Assembly: GCA_001574975.1 (NCBI GenBank)
Contig: KQ965937.1
Coordinates: forward strand, 1-14,237
Length of the DNA: 14,237 bases
Source: Gonapodya prolifera JEL478
Lineage: Eukaryota; Monoblepharomycota; Monoblepharidomycetes; Monoblepharidales; Gonapodyaceae
Direction of reading: 5' to 3'
Made by a program: the position numbers and the translations under genes. This document shows positions 1 to 6,901 of the stretch, one piece after another (positions within the stretch are counted from its first letter, which is position 1; every line of letters starts with the position of its first letter). The notes below the pieces were generated by a model. The model searched no databases, was not told the origin of the DNA, and was given only the letters and a program-made list of their open reading frames with translations.

Positions 1-116
1 CACAGTTTGAAGTCGATTTGATGAGGTGCACTTTTGTGCACAATTATATACAACTGATGTCAAATGTGCACACAGTTTGAAGTCGATTTGATGAAATGTG
101 CACACAATTTGAAGTA
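1..116. repeat. Left GTGCAC-rich repeat array
   Basis: Bases 1-24 and 71-94 are identical, giving a 70-nt period, and a degenerate third copy starts near 101. GTGCAC palindromes lie at 26, 36, 66 and 98; the first two are exactly 10 nt apart. The unit matches the reverse complement of the 81-nt array at 13824-14106, so the two arrays are inverted relative to each other. The array stops just before the stop codon of the helicase gene. It may be part of a terminal or interspersed repeat family of the replicon; which one cannot be told from one window. Confidence 0.9.
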
Positions 117-121
117 CGTGG

Positions 122-2167
122 TTATGCAATAAAGTTTTCAAATATGTGTTTCGAAGATTTAATTTTGTGGTAGCAGTGTTTTTTACATTCTGAAGAACCG
201 AATAGGATATCTAAGAAAATCATTTGATTTTTAGAACGGGTCAAAGCAACATATAGGGTGTTTAATTCCTGAACTCTGCTCCATTGACCTGAAAATCCAG
301 ATTGAAATTCAGAGAACTGTGGGGGTTTTAAAAGTTCAAAGTCATTTATATTGCAAATTATTACTCTATCAGCTTCATCTCCTTTCGCAGCGTGTATTGT
401 TGAAAGATGAATTTTCGGAGCATCTGAGTCCTCGTATGAAGGTCGGAACATTGTCAAGAATTCTCTCTTTACATCCATACCAGAAGCGTTTACGGCTCTT
501 GAAGCCTTCAAAACCGCTTTCTGTATTAGTTTATAATGTGGCTGCAAGCAAAAGTCTATCGATCTCAAATAAATCTTATACTTTGCAAAATCACTCCAAT
601 TCTCTAGAAGAATATCCTCATCCTCCAAAAAATTAATGTGGAAAGGAGACTTGATTGATCTTAGTGTTTCGAGAACTGCCGCGTGAGCGGTTTTAAAAGA
701 ACCGCTTGTGTGTGGGATATTATTGTATGCCAAGAACAGGGAAACCTGTTCGAGGACGTTCTTTTTTCTTGCAACGACGAGAATTGTTTTGTTTTTCGGG
801 ATATTCAGTAAGTTTTTCATTATTTCAGTATCTCTTTTCACCTCAATGTCTATCGGTTGATTTACGTACAAAATGGTGCCCTTGACGCTTGTTTTTGTGA
901 TCATATTAATGTTGTAGTCCATGAAATACTCGATGGCCTTTGACGTGTAAGATACATGGCTTTCTGGACATCTCCAAGTTGATTGCAACGATAACGTTAT
1001 ATTGTTAGCTACGTTCGCGTTGAGCACTGATATAGAATCAGGGAGTGAACCCGACCAAGCGTAAATAGATTGCATATTGTCTCCAACCACCAGCAATCTA
1101 GTATTTTGATCGCAAGATTTCAAAATCATAGCTATTCTCAGTGACGATAGATCTTGCGCTTCATCCACAAAAATATACGGAAGTTTTTTGAATCGACAGC
1201 TTTTTAAAATTGTTGGTAAATATATAAGATCGTCAAAGTCTAGCATTCTATTGACCAATGACATGCTCGACTCAACCGATTTTCGCAAGAGCATTTCACA
1301 TATTGATTGAATACGCAGACCTAAGGGTACATTAACAAAACCGTCGTCATCAAGAGAACCTACTGGTTTGTTTTTATCAAAGAAATGAGTCGGAGGAGGC
1401 TTGTTGATAGCATCAGGGAACCCAAATAGTTTCCATATATCGAGCCAAGTTCCATCGAGCACATCGTGGTGAGAATTTGAAGGTTTTATCAAGACAACGG
1501 GAGAGAACAATGTATTGAAGTCCATTGTCCCGCCAGCTTTAAAGATTGGGCTCACATCGGTTGAATCACAGTACATTGGCTTTTCAGCTTTGGGAACAAT
1601 GCCTTGCGATTTGGCCAGGGACACTAACGTCATGGGAGACTTCCACTGACCCTTCATATGCAAGTCTTTGATGGAAACTCTAAACTTTCTATCGGATTTT
1701 TTTTCATCATGGTACATTTGTCTCAACAAGTAAGCCATTTTGAAATCCGATATGATGGTTTTGTTGCTATTGTACAAGAAATCATCGGTAGATCTCTCCC
1801 ACCAATCGGTGTTTGATACTGTATCTAACAATAATTCTGACTCTATGTGTTGACTATCTAAGTCGAATGAACCAAAATCTTCATCGTGCGACATCAGATT
1901 TTTGTATCCCCAAGCATGAAATGTATGGATATTTTCAGCTACTTCCGGGGAAATTTTCGAAGCCTTTAATTTGAGTTCCTTTGACACTTTGCGATTAAAC
2001 ATTGTTACCAAAGTATCTTTATGAAATCGTAAGGGCAAGTGTTGTAAAGCATGTAGGATTAATGTGGTCTTGCCCGAGCCCGCCCTTGCTTGAACAGTAA
2101 TAAGATTTACTCTTGACTGATCGTCGGAATTCAGCCAGCGTTCAATGTAAGAGTACGAGTCGAGCAT
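122..2167 (-). CDS. Superfamily 1 (UvrD/FBH1-like) DNA helicase
   Basis: This is a complete 681-residue ATP-dependent helicase of the UvrD-like SF1A group, expected to unwind DNA in replication or recombination repair. Motifs in order: Walker A ARAGSGKT (about 27-34), motif Ia-like HTFHAWG (81-87), FDDLI (310-314), Walker B VDEAQD (334-339), motif III GDNMQSIYAW (362-371), motif IV around STWRCP (396-401), motif V STIHAAKGDE (589-598), and motif VI YVALTR (639-644). The Gln/Ser-rich motif III and the HAAKGDE motif are typical of UvrD, FBH1 and Srs2-type enzymes rather than Pif1. About 200 residues between motif Ia and the FDDLI motif look lineage-specific. The ATG at 2167 is preceded by an AT-rich stretch with TATATA about 15-20 bases upstream. 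The family assignment is firm; the FBH1 flavour and exact role are inference. Confidence 0.93.
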   Translation of the reverse strand: MLDSYSYIERWLNSDDQSRVNLITVQARAGSGKTTLILHALQHLPLRFHKDTLVTMFNRKVSKELKLKASKISPEVAENIHTFHAWGYKNLMSHDEDFGSFDLDSQHIESELLLDTVSNTDWWERSTDDFLYNSNKTIISDFKMAYLLRQMYHDEKKSDRKFRVSIKDLHMKGQWKSPMTLVSLAKSQGIVPKAEKPMYCDSTDVSPIFKAGGTMDFNTLFSPVVLIKPSNSHHDVLDGTWLDIWKLFGFPDAINKPPPTHFFDKNKPVGSLDDDGFVNVPLGLRIQSICEMLLRKSVESSMSLVNRMLDFDDLIYLPTILKSCRFKKLPYIFVDEAQDLSSLRIAMILKSCDQNTRLLVVGDNMQSIYAWSGSLPDSISVLNANVANNITLSLQSTWRCPESHVSYTSKAIEYFMDYNINMITKTSVKGTILYVNQPIDIEVKRDTEIMKNLLNIPKNKTILVVARKKNVLEQVSLFLAYNNIPHTSGSFKTAHAAVLETLRSIKSPFHINFLEDEDILLENWSDFAKYKIYLRSIDFCLQPHYKLIQKAVLKASRAVNASGMDVKREFLTMFRPSYEDSDAPKIHLSTIHAAKGDEADRVIICNINDFELLKPPQFSEFQSGFSGQWSRVQELNTLYVALTRSKNQMIFLDILFGSSECKKHCYHKIKSSKHIFENFIA

Positions 2168-2198
2168 TTCTTTGTGTTCTTGTATATAAAATCAGATA

Positions 2199-2204
2199 AA
2201 TTTA
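2199..2204 (-). terminator. AATAAA signal overlapping a stop codon
   Basis: The minus strand reads AATAAA across the TAA stop of the 109-residue gene. This is the canonical poly(A) signal hexamer; its use here is inferred from position only, and the very AT-rich context allows a chance match. Confidence 0.35.
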
Positions 2205-2531
2205 TTTTTGAAATACTTCAGGAGGGAAAAAATCTTTTGCGAGTTTATTTCCAACAGCTATACTGGCCATGTGTTTTGTAATTTTTCCATCCTGGATAGT
2301 TTGAATAGATCTTAACATAAATCCTATGTTTTCAGTGAAGCTATCGTTCGCAGTTACTTTCTGTTCGTAAGCCAGCTTGAAAAGAACGGGTAATTTTGAT
2401 GAGGTGTATAAAAATTTAGATTTCGCCGTTTCAAAGTCTGGAAGGTTATTTATAGCTTTCAATCTACGAATTTCGGAGATCTGGCCTTTCACAAGATCAA
2501 AGTCCAATGTGAGCTCTGCACTTTCAACCAT
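2202..2531 (-). CDS. Small unknown protein, 109 aa
   Basis: I do not recognise this protein. It is a complete frame with an ATG start, acidic near the N-terminus and probably mostly helical, with no signal peptide, membrane segment or cysteines. Its stop lies 34 bases upstream of the helicase start on the same strand, so the two may be co-expressed. The 57-bp AT-rich gap to the divergent glycosyltransferase gene (2532-2588) probably holds both promoters, including TATAAA immediately before this ATG. Size, spacing and lack of a competing frame support a real gene. No function is suggested. Confidence 0.7.
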   Translation of the reverse strand: MVESAELTLDFDLVKGQISEIRRLKAINNLPDFETAKSKFLYTSSKLPVLFKLAYEQKVTANDSFTENIGFMLRSIQTIQDGKITKHMASIAVGNKLAKDFFPPEVFQK

Positions 2532-2588
2532 TTTATAAAAACTCGGATAGATAAATTTTAATTATTTAAAAGTATTATAAGAAGACCA

Positions 2589-3416
2589 ATGATACACTTT
2601 GTTACATTTGCGACAAAAGCGGAAGGGTATTATGAAATGTTAATTGAAGCGGCCCACAAGTGGAACTTTACGTTAAAAACGCTTGGCTGGGGAGAGAAAT
2701 GGATAGGATTCGTATTAAAGTACAAATGCATGATTGATTTTTTGGATGAAATAGCCGAGGATGATATAGTTGCATTTACTGATGGATATGACTGCATATA
2801 TCTCCGAGATCCGAAGCCCATGGAGTACTTTTACGAAGCAATCAGTGAAACATACGGGGATCGTATGGTTGTCAGCGTAGAGGATGTTCAAGGTATCGTT
2901 AATTTTGTAAATAGCCAATCATTTGGACAAACAGATGGAAGACAAATCAATTCTGGAACGTACATATGCAGAGCGTGGTTGTTGAAGGAGATACTCCAAG
3001 GTATGAAATTCGATCCCAATGATGTTAAATTTGATGATCAGCGAGCATTGACACAGTATGCTCAAAAAAATCCAAGTAAAATGTTATACGACGATGAATG
3101 CAAACTTTTTTTTGTCCAAGGCATGTTGGATGACCACCGAGATAAATATGTGCATATCGACAGTGAAACTCAAACATTTTATTACAAAACTTCAAAACCA
3201 TATATTATGCATGGGTGTGGGAACAAGAACTTGGATCTTATTATTGAACACATGCGTTTTAGTGCAAAGGGAAGGTATAGAAATCTAACGTACTACACAA
3301 TGCATCCTTGGTTTAAAAAATTGATTGTCACCATCGGTGTTGTCGCAGTCTTGGTTTGTTGGATCACATATAAATGCTACTACAGAGAAGAAAACATTGT
3401 GATTGAGATGCATTGA
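2589..3416 (+). CDS. PLOD-type glycosyltransferase with C-terminal membrane anchor
   Basis: The 275-residue protein resembles the glycosyltransferase domain of procollagen-lysine hydroxylases (LH3/PLOD), also known from giant viruses, which transfers a sugar from UDP-sugar. Visible features are an N-terminal strand IHFVTFATK (2-10), the donor/metal motif FTDGYD (63-68, playing the DxD role), INSGTYICRA (120-129), DDQ (149-151) and a late HGCGNKN (208-214) containing the His expected to bind metal. One strongly hydrophobic segment at about 244-260 is followed by a short charged tail. There is no N-terminal signal peptide, so the catalytic domain would sit ahead of a C-terminal anchor. That differs from lumenal animal PLODs, and no hydroxylase domain is present. 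Glycosylation of a virion or membrane protein is the likely job, but the acceptor and sugar are unknown. Confidence 0.85.
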   Translation: MIHFVTFATKAEGYYEMLIEAAHKWNFTLKTLGWGEKWIGFVLKYKCMIDFLDEIAEDDIVAFTDGYDCIYLRDPKPMEYFYEAISETYGDRMVVSVEDVQGIVNFVNSQSFGQTDGRQINSGTYICRAWLLKEILQGMKFDPNDVKFDDQRALTQYAQKNPSKMLYDDECKLFFVQGMLDDHRDKYVHIDSETQTFYYKTSKPYIMHGCGNKNLDLIIEHMRFSAKGRYRNLTYYTMHPWFKKLIVTIGVVAVLVCWITYKCYYREENIVIEMH

Positions 3417-3445
3417 TTGTAATGCAGTTATTTTTTTATTGTATC

Positions 3446-3451
3446 AATAAA
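3446..3451 (+). terminator. Poly(A) signal AATAAA after the glycosyltransferase gene
   Basis: AATAAA lies 30 bases downstream of the TGA stop and 25 bases before the next ATG, after a T-rich stretch. Its position suits mRNA 3'-end formation for the glycosyltransferase gene. Confidence 0.5.
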
Positions 3452-3475
3452 CGGCAAAAATAAAAACTATAGATA

Positions 3476-4591
3476 ATGTCATCAAATTTGACTGCAAGCT
3501 CTGCAAGCTCTGTTTTTTCATCAGGTTCAAGTGGGTCAGGATCGTTCACGAAAGTTTCTCATAGTCGAACAAGGAGATCCAAGACTGGAAAAACAGCATA
3601 CCATCCTCGACAGTACGGGATTCTTGAAAATTATCAAGGGAGGCCCGGTTCAATTCAGTTTAGGATGTACAATCTTCCACCTTTGGTCGCACGACCGGCT
3701 CACTCTGGTTCACCGAGTGCTGCTGCGAAGACACTCATCGGACGGGTGTTTAACCCTCAAAGATGGTTCCATAAGCAAAGACCTTCGAGTTACACAGGCA
3801 CGAATGAAAGTTTGCGGAAAGCCCGAAATAAGAAAATAAAGGAATATGACAACTATATTACCAGTAACTTTCACACTCTATATACAAACACGGTAAACGT
3901 GGGGAATCATGGTCGGTTTGGATACCCGCTTCTGTTAGGAATTGAAACGGTGAAATCGGGAGATGATCATAGGAACAAATTTGATCATTTGTTTGTTGGA
4001 TCACGGCTTTTGTATTCTCCTCCGTTAGAAATTCCCGTCCTTAAAATTGGCCCAGTCGGGACAGAAAAAGTGAGGCACGTAACGCAGACAGTGAAACGAG
4101 TTTATACTTATGTTGCTGCGAAACATATCAAAAAGGATGCAAACGTGATACAGTGGCCAGATGTTTTTAATCCCAATATTCGTCACAAAGACAACATGTG
4201 TTTACACGGTGGGCCTAATGGTAGTAATTATACGGAAAATACTAGACTGAATGCCCCAAGGGAGGAGTGGCAACAAGATAATCGTAACGATGCTGAGGCA
4301 AGATTTAACCGCAAAATTTCAGAGATTGATGTAAAAGGAATTCCATTTTCGACAAAATTGGGACCGTCAGACCCGAGAACTACCGCGGCTGTTATTAAGA
4401 TGAGAACTGATTATCATGCTGGGAAAAACCATGAAATTCTAAGGTGGCAGGCGTCAGCAGTTGCACCTACTGCCAATATTCCGCTCGCAAAAAAGAGACC
4501 TCCTCCTCCAAGACGTGAGCCTGGGGTAAAATACTACAGGGCGAAAACTCCAAGGAGCCCCGCTAACCGAAACAAGCAACCTGGTCACTGA
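3476..4591 (+). CDS. Unknown basic, Ser-rich protein, 371 aa
   Basis: I do not recognise this protein. The first about 30 residues are almost all Ser, Gly, Ala and Thr. The body carries many Arg/Lys/His, with segments such as GRFGYPLLLGIE and VFNPNIRHKDN that look folded. The last about 35 residues form a basic, proline-rich tail (KKRPPPPRR then KTPRSP-like sequence). There is no membrane segment and few cysteines. A disordered Ser-rich head and basic tail would suit a nucleic-acid-binding or virion core/tegument protein, but that is inference from composition. The stop overlaps the convergent DUF5832-like gene by 7 bases. The start is set by the ATG at 3476 after an AT-rich leader (ATAAAAACTATAGATA). 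Confidence 0.75.
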   Translation: MSSNLTASSASSVFSSGSSGSGSFTKVSHSRTRRSKTGKTAYHPRQYGILENYQGRPGSIQFRMYNLPPLVARPAHSGSPSAAAKTLIGRVFNPQRWFHKQRPSSYTGTNESLRKARNKKIKEYDNYITSNFHTLYTNTVNVGNHGRFGYPLLLGIETVKSGDDHRNKFDHLFVGSRLLYSPPLEIPVLKIGPVGTEKVRHVTQTVKRVYTYVAAKHIKKDANVIQWPDVFNPNIRHKDNMCLHGGPNGSNYTENTRLNAPREEWQQDNRNDAEARFNRKISEIDVKGIPFSTKLGPSDPRTTAAVIKMRTDYHAGKNHEILRWQASAVAPTANIPLAKKRPPPPRREPGVKYYRAKTPRSPANRNKQPGH

Positions 4592-5256
4592 GGCAATTGG
4601 TCTGAAGCTATTTTTTCAAGTGTAACATCTTTGTCCTTTCCTAATGCAACGTCCTGTTTGACACTTGTTTCATCAATTTTAGGCAGATCTACCTTGTCTA
4701 CTACTTCTTGGATTGCTGGTGGAATTGTAGTCTTGTATTTTTCAGTTAAGGCTTTCAGTTCAGTCATCCGAGCAGTGATATGGTTGTGAAGTTTGTACAT
4801 CTTATATTTCAAATTGATTGCAGTATTGTAGGACTCCTTTTCATCTGCTTCTGCATTTTTTATCGAAGACTTACCAGACTCTTTTCTAATCAAATCTGTT
4901 TCGAAATTCACTCGATTAACAAAATCGGCATTGCGATTTGAATAAATATCCTTGTAAGAATTAACCATTGTATTCAAAGTTTCATCATCGTAGTTTTGGT
5001 TAGCAACATCTTCCGCCGACTTTGGAAGCACCATCCATTTGCCAACTGGGGCCTGGAAAATATCAAACACAGGGTCTTGAGTGCGCAAAGCGTGCGCCAT
5101 GTTCTCAGCATCTTTTTGATTTTTTGCGACGTAACGAACTTTAAAAAGAAATTCGTCGGACTTCTGATGAAATTCGGGCCCGCAAAAAGAGACCAAGAAA
5201 AGTTCTTGTCCGGGGATTGCTTGATCGGCTGTGTTTTGTACGTATTTTTTACTCAT
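4585..5256 (-). CDS. DUF5832-like nucleocytovirus protein
   Basis: The 223-residue protein has an N-terminal region (about 15-80) matching the pattern I associate with DUF5832, a family of unknown function widespread in Nucleocytoviricota. It opens with FLVSFCGPE, then FKVRYVAKNQKDAENMA, followed by DPVFDIFQAPVGKWM, which corresponds to the family's 'DP-x-FD-x-aromatic ... VGKW' signature. The C-terminal half is charged and probably helical (about 130-200), possibly coiled-coil, with no membrane segment. The ATG at 5256 follows a short AT-rich gap after the PCNA-like gene, on the same strand. The role is unknown; family members are probably structural or regulatory, which I cannot show here. 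This match is the best single pointer to a nucleocytovirus source. Confidence 0.7.
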   Translation of the reverse strand: MSKKYVQNTADQAIPGQELFLVSFCGPEFHQKSDEFLFKVRYVAKNQKDAENMAHALRTQDPVFDIFQAPVGKWMVLPKSAEDVANQNYDDETLNTMVNSYKDIYSNRNADFVNRVNFETDLIRKESGKSSIKNAEADEKESYNTAINLKYKMYKLHNHITARMTELKALTEKYKTTIPPAIQEVVDKVDLPKIDETSVKQDVALGKDKDVTLEKIASDQLPQ

Positions 5257-5292
5257 CTGTTTTGTTACTTACAATTAAGCTCACAAAAAATT

Positions 5293-6138
5293 CTAATTTT
5301 CATCGGTCATGTATATTGTGATTTTACCCATATTGTTTTTCATGTTGAACTTCAATTGCATGATGTTCGAGGTCATTATAAACAAGTCCAAATAGTCTGA
5401 TATTTTGTTCAACTTCGAGAAAGCAATCAGTAATTCTGATGAATACGTTCCGCCAATCTGGGGCGGAACAACTTCCAAATTGATGATTTTTTGAATTTCA
5501 GATCCATTCCCCGAAGATGAGATTTTGAGAGCTTTATCATCGAATTCTACCGAGATTTTAGATGATTTTGTAACTGACACAACCCTAATTTGTTCATAGA
5601 ATTCTTTGCTTTTTAAACGAACGTATTGGTTCGTTTGATTTCCCTCCTCGAAATCAGTTAGGTTCTCCGATATGAGATTTATTCTCGAAATCGTTGTGTT
5701 ATCAATATTTGAAATGACAAGTTGCGGTATGTTTTTAACTTCAACAATTTTTAGGATCGGAGCTGTGTTTAAAATTTTGATCGCCGAAACCAAGTGAATC
5801 ATATTGACCTGAACATTTATATCTTCCATGCATACATATGGACCGAATTGTTTCAAAACATCCGAGAAAAGATGAATATGAAGATAGGCAAGGGGCGAGG
5901 TGTCCGGCTTCTTTATAATGGACTTGAATCTCAATCCACTTGCAGTAATAGTCAGTTTGCATTGATAAAATTTCTTCGCGAGAGGGTCCAGCATTCTTTT
6001 CAACGTCTCCGATGACGGTAGATGAATTTTGCATTTTTCGATCTCGTCGTCATTTGAAATATCCGTATTGATTAGAGCAATATCCTTTTCGGAATCAGTG
6101 TTCCGAATTTGTTTTGCAGGTTGTTTCCTAGACGTCAT
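5293..6138 (-). CDS. PCNA-like DNA sliding clamp
   Basis: The 281-residue protein resembles proliferating cell nuclear antigen, the homotrimeric ring that tethers DNA polymerase and other replication proteins to DNA. The clamp fold appears to start near residue 38 (LPSSETLKRMLDPLAKKF) and continues with a strand pattern ending TASGLRFKSI, equivalent to PCNA's 'eGl-hydrophobic' turn. The C-terminal domain has YSSELLIAFSKLNKISDYLDLFI and closes with MQLKFNMKNNMGKITIYM, the usual final hairpin. The first about 37 residues form a charged extension not present in cellular PCNA. The sequence is divergent, but length and domain order fit. Upstream lie a CATAAAAG TATA-like sequence (about 6195-6202) and a GTAAACAAACAAA element shared with the reductase gene. 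It may pair with a viral polymerase outside the window. Confidence 0.82.
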   Translation of the reverse strand: MTSRKQPAKQIRNTDSEKDIALINTDISNDDEIEKCKIHLPSSETLKRMLDPLAKKFYQCKLTITASGLRFKSIIKKPDTSPLAYLHIHLFSDVLKQFGPYVCMEDINVQVNMIHLVSAIKILNTAPILKIVEVKNIPQLVISNIDNTTISRINLISENLTDFEEGNQTNQYVRLKSKEFYEQIRVVSVTKSSKISVEFDDKALKISSSGNGSEIQKIINLEVVPPQIGGTYSSELLIAFSKLNKISDYLDLFIMTSNIMQLKFNMKNNMGKITIYMTDEN

Positions 6139-6212
6139 TTGTGGTTGCGCACAATGATGGTTAGCTTTTTCAATAGTGTTCCAGAAAAAAATTTGCTTTT
6201 ATGCTGGACGAC

Positions 6213-6233
6213 GTAAACAAACAAACAAATTGA
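6213..6233. promoter_or_regulatory. GTAAACAAAC element upstream of the clamp gene
   Basis: The plus strand reads GTAAACAAACAAACAAATTGA, 75-95 bases upstream of the clamp ATG. Nearly the same string, shorter by one CAAA, lies at 13685-13701 upstream of the reductase ATG. GTAAACA is the core recognised by eukaryotic forkhead factors; that link is only a resemblance. Confidence 0.4.
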
Positions 6234-6371
6234 AGAACAATCAAATTGATTACCCATCAGTAAAAGAAATCGTTACAATTTGTGAATTTCGTGGACGTAT
6301 GTGAGAACGTAACAGATAGAATAGAGCCTCAGCAAGACATAAAGCTTTATGAAGAGATAAATGTCAAATTG

Positions 6372-6377
6372 TTTATT
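6372..6377 (-). terminator. Poly(A) signal AATAAA after the membrane-protein gene
   Basis: The minus strand reads AATAAA 34-39 bases downstream of the TAG stop of the Cys-rich membrane-protein gene, a suitable distance for a 3'-end signal. Confidence 0.45.
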
Positions 6378-6410
6378 CATTGGTCATAACATTACAATAA
6401 AAATACTAAA

Positions 6411-6890
6411 CTACGAACATTGATAGCACTTTTCTGTATTCATTGGTATTCCAGGGATAACATTAGAACACGGTCCCTCCGCACATTTCAAAACACCATC
6501 GTAAATGCTGACACATGGCCAAAATTCCGGAAGTTTGCAAATGTGTCCACAATCGGACATTTTCCAAGTATTTCCATCTCCAGTACAGAATTTGTTAGTA
6601 GGATCTGAAATGATACCCTTTACGTTGCTTGGACAAACAACTCTACCTTTAGAATCGAAAGCACTACATCCTGGTTCAGACGCACCATTGCAGGATTGGA
6701 AAGGTGGTTGAATACATACTGGAGACTTTGAAGAGGGAGACGACGGTGTAGTGGGAGAGGATGATGAACTAGAGGAAAAGGTGTTTTTAATTTTTTGTCC
6801 CAACCCAAAAAGAAATGAGGAAACGACAACGATCAGAAAGCAAGTTATCACCAAGCTTGAAATCAAAGGAAATATGTAAATTAGGTCCAT
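6411..6890 (-). CDS. Cys-rich single-pass membrane protein
   Basis: The 159-residue protein is unrecognised, but its layout is clear. An N-terminal hydrophobic segment (about 4-30) acts as a signal anchor or uncleaved membrane segment. It is followed by a Ser-rich linker (about 38-58 with runs of Ser, Thr and Pro) and then a compact domain holding 12 cysteines in about 100 residues, ending in CYQCS. An even number of cysteines spread among Gly, Pro and Asn suggests a disulphide-bonded ectodomain. The Ser/Thr stalk may be O-glycosylated. It could be a virion envelope or membrane protein, possibly processed by a viral thiol oxidase outside this window; this is inference. Its ATG lies only 6 bases after the stop of the upstream 272-residue gene, suggesting a shared or overlapping transcription unit. 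Confidence 0.8.
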   Translation of the reverse strand: MDLIYIFPLISSLVITCFLIVVVSSFLFGLGQKIKNTFSSSSSSSPTTPSSPSSKSPVCIQPPFQSCNGASEPGCSAFDSKGRVVCPSNVKGIISDPTNKFCTGDGNTWKMSDCGHICKLPEFWPCVSIYDGVLKCAEGPCSNVIPGIPMNTEKCYQCS

Positions 6891-6895
6891 TTTGT

Positions 6896-6901
6896 TTTAT
6901 T
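6896..6901 (-). terminator. AATAAA overlapping the stop of the 272-aa gene
   Basis: The minus strand reads AATAAA across the TAA stop, 6-11 bases ahead of the next ATG. This is a second case of a poly(A)-like hexamer built into a stop codon, as at 2199. Chance is possible because TAA stops in A-rich context produce it easily. Confidence 0.3.

Larger units (their letters stand above)
6139..6410. other. Intergenic region between clamp and membrane-protein genes
   Basis: This 272-bp gap is the longest internal one. It contains the clamp promoter side (TATA-like CATAAAAG and GTAAACAAACAAA at 6213) and, at its low-complexity AT-rich end, the AATAAA signal of no obvious plus-strand gene and the 3' signal of the minus-strand membrane-protein gene. 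Two short plus-strand open stretches without ATG starts meet near 6301 in different frames. I do not regard them as a gene. Confidence 0.5.

Noticed and set aside
6160-6380. Possible relic gene in two adjacent plus-strand frames shifted by one base near 6301
   Set aside because: Neither frame has an ATG at its start, no homology is recognised, and open stretches of this length occur by chance.
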